In this document: positions 36,906 to 46,207 of the stretch, piece after piece
Layout: each line of letters begins with the position of its first letter
Numbering within the stretch: position 1 is the first letter of the stretch
NCBI GenBank assembly: GCA_949775045.1
Contig: OX459096.1
Span: 50,319,438 to 50,383,437 of the forward strand
Origin: Metridium senile
Lineage: Eukaryota; Cnidaria; Anthozoa; Actiniaria; Metridiidae
Direction: 5' to 3'
Length of the DNA: 64,000 nucleotides
Program-made: the position numbers and the translations under genes
The notes under the pieces: generated by a model
What the model was told of the DNA's origin: nothing
The model's input: only the letters and a program-made list of their open reading frames with translations
The model's database searches: none

Positions 36906-36964
36906 GAGAATTTAAAAAAATAACGATTACAATAAATTTGCGCGCGCTAAGATGTTTAGAGCAA

Positions 36965-37237
36965 CTAGCTCGCGCTTTTATTTGTCAAATTAGAATATAT
37001 AGGTGGAATGTTCATTCTATCATTTGCAGAGTTCTTGTCCTGGTTGGAATACCACGCTTCTAGAAAGACTCTTCTGTGGTAATTGTTCTCATTGTCTACC
37101 ACTGTAGCATTGTCAAAGTCGAATTCATGTTCGGTGTTATTAATATGTTGAGCTATTCTTGATGATGACAAGTTTGTGCAAATTGATATAGATGTTACCA
37201 TTAACAAATCACATCCTACATTTATATATGTGTCCAA
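36965..37237 (-). pseudogene. Penelope-like or GIY-YIG retroelement C-terminal fragment
   Basis: The 90-codon minus-strand frame contains RIAQHINNTEHEFDFDNATV followed by VDNENNYHRRVFLEAWYS and NIPPIY. This resembles the C-terminus shared by Penelope-like and related GIY-YIG-carrying retroelement proteins (pattern AxHxxxxxHxxDxxxAxVxxxExxYxxRxxxEA). The catalytic GIY and YIG strands and the reverse transcriptase are absent, so this is a 3' remnant. Its terminal stop is followed by the hammerhead-like motif. Confidence 0.7.
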
Positions 37238-37239
37238 TG

Positions 37240-40200
37240 CTTTCTAATTAGTGAGCGTTTTTAGTTGTAACAAAAACAAAAGGCCGACAGGGTTGTTTTA
37301 CTTAGTTAATGTGTACAAAAGGGTTTACAAATATCTTGTTTTTATCACTGCCAGGAAAGGGCAACACAATTTTGAAGATCAGTCGATCGAATGAGGGGCG
37401 ATTGACGTCGTAAAACACTCACAACTACAAGATAATCCTTCTTTGAAGAGACAAACTTTATTTTTCATTTTAATATTTATGCATATATGAACCTGCATAT
37501 GAATAATTCTTATACTTTATAAAAATTACAAATGAAGATTTTCCTATACTTTTCTGATTAGTGTTACATATAAATACTGTTGCAATACCTAGGGCGGGTA
37601 GAAACAATCAACTAAATTGTATATTTATAATCATTCCTTCCTTCAGTGTTTGACAATAATGCCGCACCAATTTAGAAGCCTGCCGGTAGCGGCTCTTATA
37701 GTTGGGGAGGGGATTTAGTCAACTATGCACAACAAGCAATGTTACAGCTTGAAAGATATTGAAACTTTATCTGTATGTATTTAAGCCACTTCATAAAGGA
37801 ATTAAAACATCTTCATTTGGAGACATGTATTCTTCTATGCCGCCGCTCCCAAATCAGTTTAGGAAGAATTTTAGCTAAAACTATCAAAAATGCTCCGACT
37901 TTTGAACGCTTTACGAATTTACTGGTATAATTAACTATTCATGAATGAAGACTCTGAATTCCTCACGTTTTCATTCTATATTTACACGCATTTTAGCTCA
38001 TTTATTTATTTTTACATAAGCGCACTTAAACCTATATATATATATATATGTAGTGCGCTGTACAAGAACCTATTATTATTACCATTGTTTTGAGTTACAA
38101 ATAAGTAGTAAGTAAGCAAATATCATTCCTTTCAGGCTATATAGTCATACAAATGGTAACCTATATAAATACACCGATTAAATCACTATTGGAGGTATTG
38201 TAGGTTCATTTGCGCAGACAAGTTCTTGTTAGAATCTGACTATATATGGATCAACACGAAATTGCCCGAGATTGTTTGTTGTTTGTTTTCTTACCATTAT
38301 ATATAGGAGATATAATAAAAATTGATTAAGCTTGACCATATATCATATATCAACACTAAATTGCTCGGGGTTGTTTGTTGTTTGTTATCTTACCATTATA
38401 GAAAATATTATAAGCATCGATTACTTCACTTATACAAGGGAATTCGTTGCTCAAATATCAGAAAAAAATACTGGATAGTTAACTTTTAGTTGAACTGATT
38501 TCATACCAAAATACCAACAAAGAGCGAACTCAGGATCCGACTTATATCATGCAGTGTAACTTTTAGTTATTTCGTGGGCATTTTCCACTTATTTTTGGTG
38601 TACAATAGTACAAAAACGATGATGATGATATGAAGTCATTCGTACTGAGCACTTTGTCATGTAAAAATATTCAAATTGGTTTTGCAAATCGCTTCAGTGA
38701 AATATCACAAAGAAAACCGAGATAGAGTTATTGTTTTTCGGTAAATAAGTGGCCGTTTATTCAATGTGAACACTGCAAATTTTCTTATCAAAGGTTGGTA
38801 CTTTATCCCACTCGAATATAGTCACAAAAAGAATGATACTTATAACATTACTGAGTTTCGAGTTTTCGCTCCCTTCGACGATCGACGCCGCATAGTAAAA
38901 AAAAAAGTCTATCAAAAAAAAAGTTGCGAACATAGGTGCTGGTCTCTTTCCGATGAATTTGTTTACTTCGAATACTATCAGTAATAGATACATAGAGAGA
39001 GGGACAAATTTTACTGTGTTAAAAGAAATACGAGATATACTAACAATAGCCATCAGCAGCTGGCAGATAACATTGTTCATTTTTTTAAAACCCATTAACT
39101 ATCCATCTAGATCTACGTAGATGTTAGTAGCATTGATCCAATTTTGTTTCATCTTTTTCATCGATTTTACCCGATTTTACCCATTATCGCGTTGTGCAAT
39201 AGTCACTACCATGACAAAATGTTTCAATTTAATCAATTTTCTTAGAAATTGAAAGAATATGCTATTTTATGAGAATTGAAACTTATTTATACGAGCGAAA
39301 TTCTATTATAACAGACTACTAGTACTACGATCCCCAGCTGGAATACTGAATTCCATATAAATCATAGTATACGGCTTCATCAATGTGATATTGCATTTTG
39401 TAACAATAAACTCACATAATAGTCTACTGCAGCAATCTACTTAAAGTAATTCTCTTTATGCTGTGTTGATGAAATGAGTTCCGGATGGAAACAAGAAGAA
39501 ATGACTAATGAATTAACACTCACATTAATCTCGCCTCATAGGGTCAGTATTTTGTCATTCTAATATATTGAATTACTATATTAAATCCTATAACACTCAG
39601 TCTTAAGTTTATATCCTCACTCTAGCGTATAGCTGTCCTCCTATGAAAAGACTTTTGATCTAAAATCTACTAATAGTTTTATAACCTTGAGCCGTGTATA
39701 TATTATCATCTTGGTAGAGGAGACTAAGTGAAGTCCTTAGTCCTGATCCAACTGATTGATAAATCCTACAGCATATTAATTACACGAAACAACCTTGACA
39801 TATTGAAGTAACTACTCATATACCTTTTGACTTGCAGCCGGCATTATCAAATTTTGACAAAAAGATTGTCAAGTGTTTTTGTCGTTTGTGGTGACACTAT
39901 AAAACACGGAGTACCAGGCTAAGAGATCAGAGATAGCCAGCGTACATGCATGTATGTGTCTTGGGTTTACCTTCATCGCTGTCTAGCTAGAATCGAAGTC
40001 ATTCTCTCAAGTATAGCCTGTTACTTCACCTCAATCTTTGGCAGGTTAGTAGAGACCTTAGAACTTATTGTATTTTAGAGAAAAAGAAGAGGAAAAGCAG
40101 ATATTAAATGGAGGTGTTTGTCATAGTTACAGCTATTGCCGCTTTGGTATTAGTTACTTCACTAGTGTCAAAGGGTTATAATTATAAGCAGAATGTGAAT

Positions 40201-40558
40201 GATTTTTTTATCATTATTCAGGAATGAAGGAAGCAAGTTAATACAAGTTCTCCCATCTTTCACTGGAATGCCAACAATCTGTTGATCAATACACCGATTC
40301 CTCTCGAGCCTGAATTAATCTACAAGAAACAGAGTCGATCATAAAATGAACCAGAATCATTCTAAATGGGAAAGCTCGTACAAGTTCATGATATAAGCCG
40401 CATCGGAAATCGTCTATTTGTACAGTAAGTGGTATTGCAGTTGTGTAAGCAACATGTCAAGACAAAGACCAGTGCGATAACAAGACATAACTACATTCGG
40501 CAGACCTTTTAGAATCATCAGTCGATCTTGATCAGAACACGCAGCTTCTCATTTGACA
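37240..40558. other. Intergenic sequence upstream of the GPCR
   Basis: No confident exon found. A fragment at 38015-38075 (GCGCACTTAAACC...TGTAGTGCGCTGTACAAGAA plus ATTATTATT) looks like a decayed LINE/SINE 3' tail. A direct duplication containing GATTGTTTGTTGTTTG lies at 38244-38402. Spliced 5' UTR exons of the GPCR may lie here but cannot be told apart. Confidence 0.45.
38244..38402. repeat. Direct duplication, units about 95 bp apart
   Basis: ATCAACACGAAATTGCCCGA followed by GATTGTTTGTTGTTTGTT...CTTACCATTATA recurs as ATCAACACTAAATTGCTCGG...CTTACCATTATA. Two diverged tandem copies. Confidence 0.75.
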
Positions 40559-41617
40559 ATGCATCCATCCAATGTAACAGCTTACAATGTTAGCATGACC
40601 AACGGTACAAAAGAGGTTCATCCAACAGATGTAGAAGTTACTATACAAATTGTTGCACTTTGCACCGTTATGGTGAGTGCATTGGTCTTTAACTCGCTAG
40701 TGATAGCAGTGTTCTTGAAGAACCCGTCATTGCAAAAGACAGTGAATTACTTTCTTGTCAATATGGCTGTGTGTGATCTTCTTTGTCCTATCGTAGCCAT
40801 ACCTAAAAGACTCGTTGTGCTCATCACTGGAATGAGTGCATGGCAAGTAAGTGGTACGCTAGGAATGGTCATGTGCAAAGTGCAGCCTTTACTGCAAGAT
40901 CTATCACCGGCGGTCTCAATTCTTAGTATTGTTTGTATCACAGTAGATCGTTTTTACGCTGTTATGCGACCATTAAGGATCAGTTTGATACCTGACAAAG
41001 CCAGGGGTTTGATCATTGCTCTTATTTGGATTCTGGCCATTCTTAGCTATTCTCATTACTTTTCCACCTTGAAACTTAAACCCCAAGGCGACGGCAGAGT
41101 GTACTGCATCATGGACTGGAGTCCTTTGGATAACATCAAATCGTTGACTATCCTTACAACTTACATTGGAGTTCTTTATGGTTTTTTACCGTGGGTTTTG
41201 GTCATTGTTTTGTATGTGATCATAATGGCTGGGCTACGTCGCGCTAAAGCACGCATCCAAGCAAACGGTCAAACACTAATCCGACACCGGCGCATTGCAA
41301 GTGTAACAAGGCAAGCGTTTATCATAGTCATTGTGTTTGCACTATGTAACTTCCCGCAAGCTGTTGTGTTCCTGATGATCGCCTACTACTTTAAGTTTGG
41401 CTACTCTCCGTTCCCTTACTTTATGCATTTGCATTTTGCGGCGGAATTCATGGTGTACGCTAATGCAGCGCTCAACCCATGTATCTGTCTGTTCCTCAAT
41501 GAGAACTACAGACATGGACTATGGAGGCTATTGCGAATCAAACGCAGTGATCGCATAATTCATCCGGACGTCTTAAGGGAGGAAATCCCCATTGAAAACA
41601 TGACAAGATCGACATAA
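40559..41617 (+). CDS. Class A (rhodopsin-like) G protein-coupled receptor, intronless
   Basis: A 352-residue single-exon receptor; the first ATG of the frame is 40559. The N-terminus has N-glycosylation sites (NVT, NVS, NGT). Seven hydrophobic segments follow in normal order: TM1 with VFNSLVIAVFLKN, TM2 with NMAVCDLL (conserved Asp), TM3 starting at Cys (CKVQPL) and ending ITVDRFYAVMRPL, TM4, extracellular loop Cys (VYCIMDW) for the usual disulfide, TM5 GFLPWVLVIVLYV, TM6 FALCNFPQAVVF, TM7 NAALNPCICLFLNENYR. Deviations from consensus: DRF for DRY, CNFP for CWxP, NPCIC for NPxxY. Such loosely conserved receptors are common in cnidarian peptide/amine receptor expansions, but the ligand cannot be inferred. 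The tail is short (about 30 residues) and ends NMTRST. It should act at the plasma membrane through a G protein. Confidence 0.93.
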   Translation: MHPSNVTAYNVSMTNGTKEVHPTDVEVTIQIVALCTVMVSALVFNSLVIAVFLKNPSLQKTVNYFLVNMAVCDLLCPIVAIPKRLVVLITGMSAWQVSGTLGMVMCKVQPLLQDLSPAVSILSIVCITVDRFYAVMRPLRISLIPDKARGLIIALIWILAILSYSHYFSTLKLKPQGDGRVYCIMDWSPLDNIKSLTILTTYIGVLYGFLPWVLVIVLYVIIMAGLRRAKARIQANGQTLIRHRRIASVTRQAFIIVIVFALCNFPQAVVFLMIAYYFKFGYSPFPYFMHLHFAAEFMVYANAALNPCICLFLNENYRHGLWRLLRIKRSDRIIHPDVLREEIPIENMTRST

Positions 41618-42341
41618 AGTAACTTTTAACTGGATATGAAAGCCGCTCTAAGAAAGTGCAATCATTGAGCCAGAGTGCAAAAGCGAACACCGTATCCATG
41701 CAACCAAAAAAACTAAACTGACAAAGGCATCACATATAACTCATTTAAATAGTGGATCCTAGTACAAATTGATAGATTTGGATTTGGATATATTAAATAA
41801 TCGACAAGCTACAATTAGCCTGGTGAAAGACTCATTATGAAACTTAGTTAATACGATTATAATTGAGTAAAATGATTTCTGATATTCGATGAACCTAGAA
41901 CCTGAATAGTCTTGTTTAGTTTAAGAGATTCCAGTTCAAAGGTATATATAACCACCAGCTGATTGTTCTGGTCATGAATTTCGTCACAGCTTGCAAAAAT
42001 GTCCCACCGGCTGCGCGGAAAGGTGTGACCTTTAATTGTCAAAACTATCATATATTACTCTGATACATTACTACATTTATAGAACAATATTAAAAGTGAT
42101 ATTTATAGTGCTATTAGGATTGAATATAGATCAATCAGTGTAGGCACCAACATATGCTTTGTTGACTGCAGATGCAGTAAAAAGGATAATTGCATCACGC
42201 AGTATGGAATAGCGCGCGATAGTCAAATTAAGCTAGGTTTTTAACGTCCCTGGCATAGTAGAACACTAACCCTTCCTCGGAGTAAAATTTTAAACACAGG
42301 TATTTCAATTCGACTTGGGGATTGAAATCTGAAACATCATA
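41618..42341. other. 3' flank of the GPCR, no gene recognised
   Basis: Ordinary AT-rich sequence. No clear AATAAA directly after the stop, no repeat with recognisable ends and no exon candidate. Confidence 0.45.
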
Positions 42342-42557
42342 AAGGCCCGGGCAAACGGCTTCAACATTTGCTTCAACATTGGTTCGATTTTGTTGAACGC
42401 TGTAGAATGATTATTGCAATTGAACGATGTTTAACATAGGGGGATAAACGGTTTCAATGACAATGTTGAAATGGGGTGACAAACGGCTTCAATATTGCCA
42501 TTCAACAAAATCGAACGGATGTTGAAGTAAATGTTGAAGCCGTTTGCCCGGGCCTTA
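42342..42557. mobile_element. MITE, GGCCCGGGCAAACGGCTTCAACATT family (full copy)
   Basis: AAGGCCCGGGCAAACGGCTT at the left and AAGCCGTTTGCCCGGGCCTT at the right are perfect complements. The interior has TTGAACG(C/A)TGT and CAACATTG words in both orientations. The best preserved of three copies (others 23398-23582, 29045-29094). Confidence 0.93.
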
Positions 42558-42597
42558 ATGTGTTAATGGTGTGTCCGTTACTATGTTACTCCTTATA

Positions 42598-42722
42598 ATA
42601 TACTGTACAAAATTACTCGATTCTGATTGGACGAGAGGAGTACAATTAAATGGTTAATAGTATGCTGTACAAAATTACTCGATTCTGATTGGATGAGAGG
42701 AGTACAATTAAATCGTAAATTG
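42598..42722. repeat. Two tandem units of ACTGTACAAAATTACTCGAT
   Basis: Units of about 61 bases: TGTACAAAATTACTCGATTC, then TGATTGGA(C/T)GAGAGGAGTAC. They are followed by a palindromic stretch (TCGCACGATC...; TTTGAAAGTT...AACTTTCC) up to about 42910, suggesting a larger palindromic element that has lost its outer ends. Confidence 0.7.
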
Positions 42723-43105
42723 TACTACGCAGAGTACCAATTAGTTTTTCAGTTTATTACAAATAAAAAAAATCGCACGATCTTTTCGTGCAATTTGTAA
42801 TAAATAGATACTGGTGATGTTTTGAAAGTTATCAAATTGGACTCTCCTAATAAATAAAAGGCTCGTCCAATTTTGAAAACTTTCCAAACATCAATCGTAT
42901 CTATTAATTACGAATTGTACTCAAGTTCGTACGATTTCCTATACAAATGGAACGTATATGCATGTTTCACACTCATATATAGTTTTTGAAAACTGGTTCC
43001 AGTCAGTTCATTATTGGTAAAATATGGCTGTTCAAATATGTATACAAAGGCCTATTGTAGATTATTGTTAGTTATCAGTAAGACCTATTGAAGAAATAGA
43101 AAACG

Positions 43106-43365
43106 CGCGCGCGTGCTGTGTGCAGTTATAAAGCACGCGGAGTTGTCAGAACACGAGAGAAGTGTTAAGAGAAGCATGACGCGAAGCTCAACACTTCTCC
43201 AGCTGTGTTCTGACAATTCCAAAGTGCTTTATAACTGCATACAGCTGACAGAAAGCAAGTTTTCTATTTCTTTTATAAAATACAAATTGATCAACATGCA
43301 AACGCGCGTGCTTTGTGCTCTCATAAAGCACGCACCTATTAAAACCAATCAAAATAGGTGATTTC
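43106..43365. repeat. Palindromic repeat around TTATAAAGCACGCG
   Basis: GCAGTTATAAAGCACGCGGAGTTGTCAGAACAC and the complement GTGTTCTGACAATTCCAAAGTGCTTTATAACTGC pair across a short loop containing AACACTTCTC/GAGAAGTGTT. The right part (CATGCAAACGCGCGTGCTTT, AACCAATCAAAATAGGTGAT) is shared in reverse with 23990-24115. Confidence 0.75.
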
Positions 43366-43453
43366 AAATAGTTGTTTTATAATGTAGATTTTTGTTAGTT
43401 ATCAGTTAGGCACATTGTAGAGTATTGTTAGCTATCAGTGTACAATCACTGTA

Positions 43454-43725
43454 CAGCTATTTTCAAAAACGTTTAAAACTGAATAGTGTATTCCAAGACC
43501 CAAGGGCATTGTGGGTCACATCAATGTGAAAATTAAAGAGTAAATATACAGCTGTCTGACCTCTAGATGTAGCTAGTATATTGTTTCGGATAGAAGGCAC
43601 AAAAATATATAATAGATTGTTGTTATATTGTTATTATTTATTTTAGTTATATAATATAACATGACATAAATGCATTTCGGTCTTGGAATACTCTAATCAG
43701 TATTCAACGTTTTTTGAAATAGCTG
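43454..43725. mobile_element. MITE with CAGCTATTTC ends (copy 2)
   Basis: Left CAGCTATTTTCAAAAACGTT and right AACGTTTTTTGAAATAGCTG are inverted and flanked by TA. The inner arms hold CCAAGACCCAAGGGCATTGT and the counterpart ATGCATTTCGGTCTTGG. Copy 1 is at 1709-1943. Confidence 0.88.
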
Positions 43726-43892
43726 TATGCAACTGTAAAATTGTTTTATGAAATTAAACAAAAGTAATCGAAAGATCATTGTTTTACGTCGAAATACTTG
43801 GAGTCGTTATCCCCCTAACTATTGGCTAATGTTTAAGTATTCGACACACTCACACTAACTTCCCAAACATTAAATATTTCAGCATACAACTC

Positions 43893-44053
43893 AGCTCACA
43901 TTGTTGCGGAGGGAAAACTGGATTACCCGGAGAAAACCCCTCGTGGCATGAGAGAGAACAACACATCAAACAAACGCTATATTCACTTGTCGCCCGAGCC
44001 GTGAATCGAACCCAGGTCACAGTACTCTCACCTCTAGGCCACCCATGCCACCC
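43893..44053 (-). mobile_element. tRNA-derived SINE
   Basis: Read on the minus strand it starts GGCATGGGTGGCCTAGAGGT (A-box TGGCCTAGAGG), then GACCTGGGTTCGATTCACGG (B-box GGTTCGATTC). A body with GTTTGATGTGTTGTTC follows, and then a tail GGGTTTTCTCCGGGTAATCC. The tRNA-like head with both RNA polymerase III boxes supports a SINE. The minus strand does not fold into an intact tRNA, so it is not annotated as a tRNA gene. Confidence 0.8.
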
Positions 44054-45584
44054 ATAACGAATTATACTAATGATATATGTTGAGTGAGGACTGCATACAG
44101 AAACTAAATGTTGCATGCAAAGTAATACATTTCTTCAGAAACGATTCGATTCGCGATTCGCTCCATGATTTGCCTAATTTGCATTTCTGCAACCATAATA
44201 AGCCAAGCTGCACCGCGCAACGAATACCAAAGATTTAGATCAACACTTCTCTGCCTAACTGTATGCAAAGGGAGAAAACAAGCCTTTGGCAGCGGAAAAC
44301 ATGTGCTTGACTGTTTTTTGTTGGGATCAAGTTGACTGGCTGAGAACGGCTATTGCATAGTCCCTATACATATTATTTCCGTGTTGATCTGCTATAGATT
44401 CACCCCGGAGACTCAGGGGTAAAAGTATTTGGTATTTTCAAAAACACCCCTAAGAGATATTACACAAAAACATTAAACAAATGGCTGGGCTATACGCCGC
44501 GCTAAAGCACTTCCTTATAAAAAGGGGGCGGTGGTCCTCGTCGTCCCTTTTAGAATTTGAAAACAGTGTTTTAGTCCCACTTAGGGTGATAATGACGAGA
44601 ATGCCCACCAGCTGAGTTTTGAAAGATATTGGCCTGAATGTGCTTTTAGTCGGACGGGCTGAATACAGTCAGTCTTGCAACGTTGAGCCACTGATGTCTT
44701 TTTGTTCACCTGCCCAGTAAACAGAGCTCGAACAATGCACTTCAAGGATTTCCTATTAAATCTTATTATCATTGTTTCTATAACTCATGCATGTGGGTAA
44801 ATATAAAATCTTGCTCTTCTTATGCATGTAGAAAGATCTATTTTCGAGGCATTCTAGATCGATCGTTGAGCCTTGACGAGAACTATAATAAGTGTGTGTG
44901 AGTACGTTTTTAAAAATATGTTGATTTAGGTCAATTATGGTGTTCCCCAGTAGACTTAGTTTTTTAATGACCACACTTCCAATTTTCATTTAGCGAATTG
45001 ATCAACTTTCCCTGATCTGATCAAGATGTATTTTGCACCAGATACAAAACATAGATTGAAGTTTTGATTGATGTCAATTTCAACTCAATTGGTGTTGCTA
45101 TACTTTTGAATCATAATTGTTCTTTCTATTTCTTTTTCCATGGAAAGTAAGGCCGTTCAAACATCATTAGTTTTTCCCGTGCGTTGAAGCAGTTAAATAA
45201 GCTCGCAGATTTTGGTTTATCAGTTCTAAAACCACTCGGCTACGCCTTGTTGCTTGAAATCCTATTCTCAAATTTATTAATTATAGTAATTAATAAGCAG
45301 AAAACAAAGTAACTCATTACCGTATCGGCGATCGTGATATGTGGTAATGTGTCGCGGTAGCTGCTGAAAGTACACATAAACTCAGTCATAAGAATTCGTC
45401 TAATACGACAGTTTTATTATTAACATTCTTACAGGAATCCTCATTATTTAAATACTTTCTCTCTTCAATGAAGATTTACTAAATAAATACTACATTATTA
45501 AATTACGATTATACATAACAACACTATACTTATACTACTATGAATGCAAATTATTATACAGCTCTCTCTCGGCTCTCTGTCGTG
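44054..45584. other. Intergenic sequence, one repeat fragment
   Basis: Holds a fragment at 44405-44470 of the AAACACCCCTAAGAGATA repeat (compare 895-952 and 6058), and a 30-base match to the GPCR coding sequence near 44485-44514. Otherwise nothing recognised. Confidence 0.45.
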
Positions 45585-45790
45585 ATTGATCCCGATATTT
45601 TACCAATAAGTTTGATCCATGATTCCCAAAGCCCGCGTATTTTGATCCCTGATACCTCCCCCCCCCCCCCCCAATATTTTGATCCCTGAACTTATATTCA
45701 TACGATCCTGATCCCTATGCTGTGACTCCTGATTTCAGATGATTTGGACTATGTGATCCCCGATCCCAGGCATGTGATCCCTGATTCCAC
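45585..45790. repeat. TGATCCCTGA dispersed array with poly-C run
   Basis: Words TGATCCC, GATCCCTGA and TGATCCATGATTCCC recur at irregular spacing, interrupted by a run of C at about 45657-45672. Same kind of array as 25640-25860. Confidence 0.7.
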
Positions 45791-46207
45791 ATCTCATGAC
45801 CCTGCTCTCTAGATAATCTATGTTTGAAGCAGATAATACTCAAGTCGGAAAGTATTTTTTAGGTTGGCATGGCTGGCCGAGATGTGAGAGCAAGGTCATT
45901 GTTTTGGTGCTGTCGGACTCGAGTTACCCTGTCAGTAGAGTCTTTGTCGTTGTGATTTCAAACTGAAGAGAGTGCATGAGTGAGTCTGCCGATTCAGGAC
46001 GGTTTCTTGTTGTTACGGGATCTAACCCCGACTGGTCAAAATACTTTGTGGATATAATATTAACTAAATCTGATATGAATTATTTTGAAAAAAGCACAAA
46101 TACATATTTTTTAAGCAAGTTTATATTGTTTTTGTTTTAAAGTTATTGAACTGACATCACGAAATTGTTTTGCCAATTGCAACAAGATACTTTTTCGTCA
46201 TAAGTTG

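Noticed and set aside
38757..39095. 112-codon minus-strand open frame with hydrophobic stretches
   Set aside because: No family signature; T-rich DNA readily gives hydrophobic frames.
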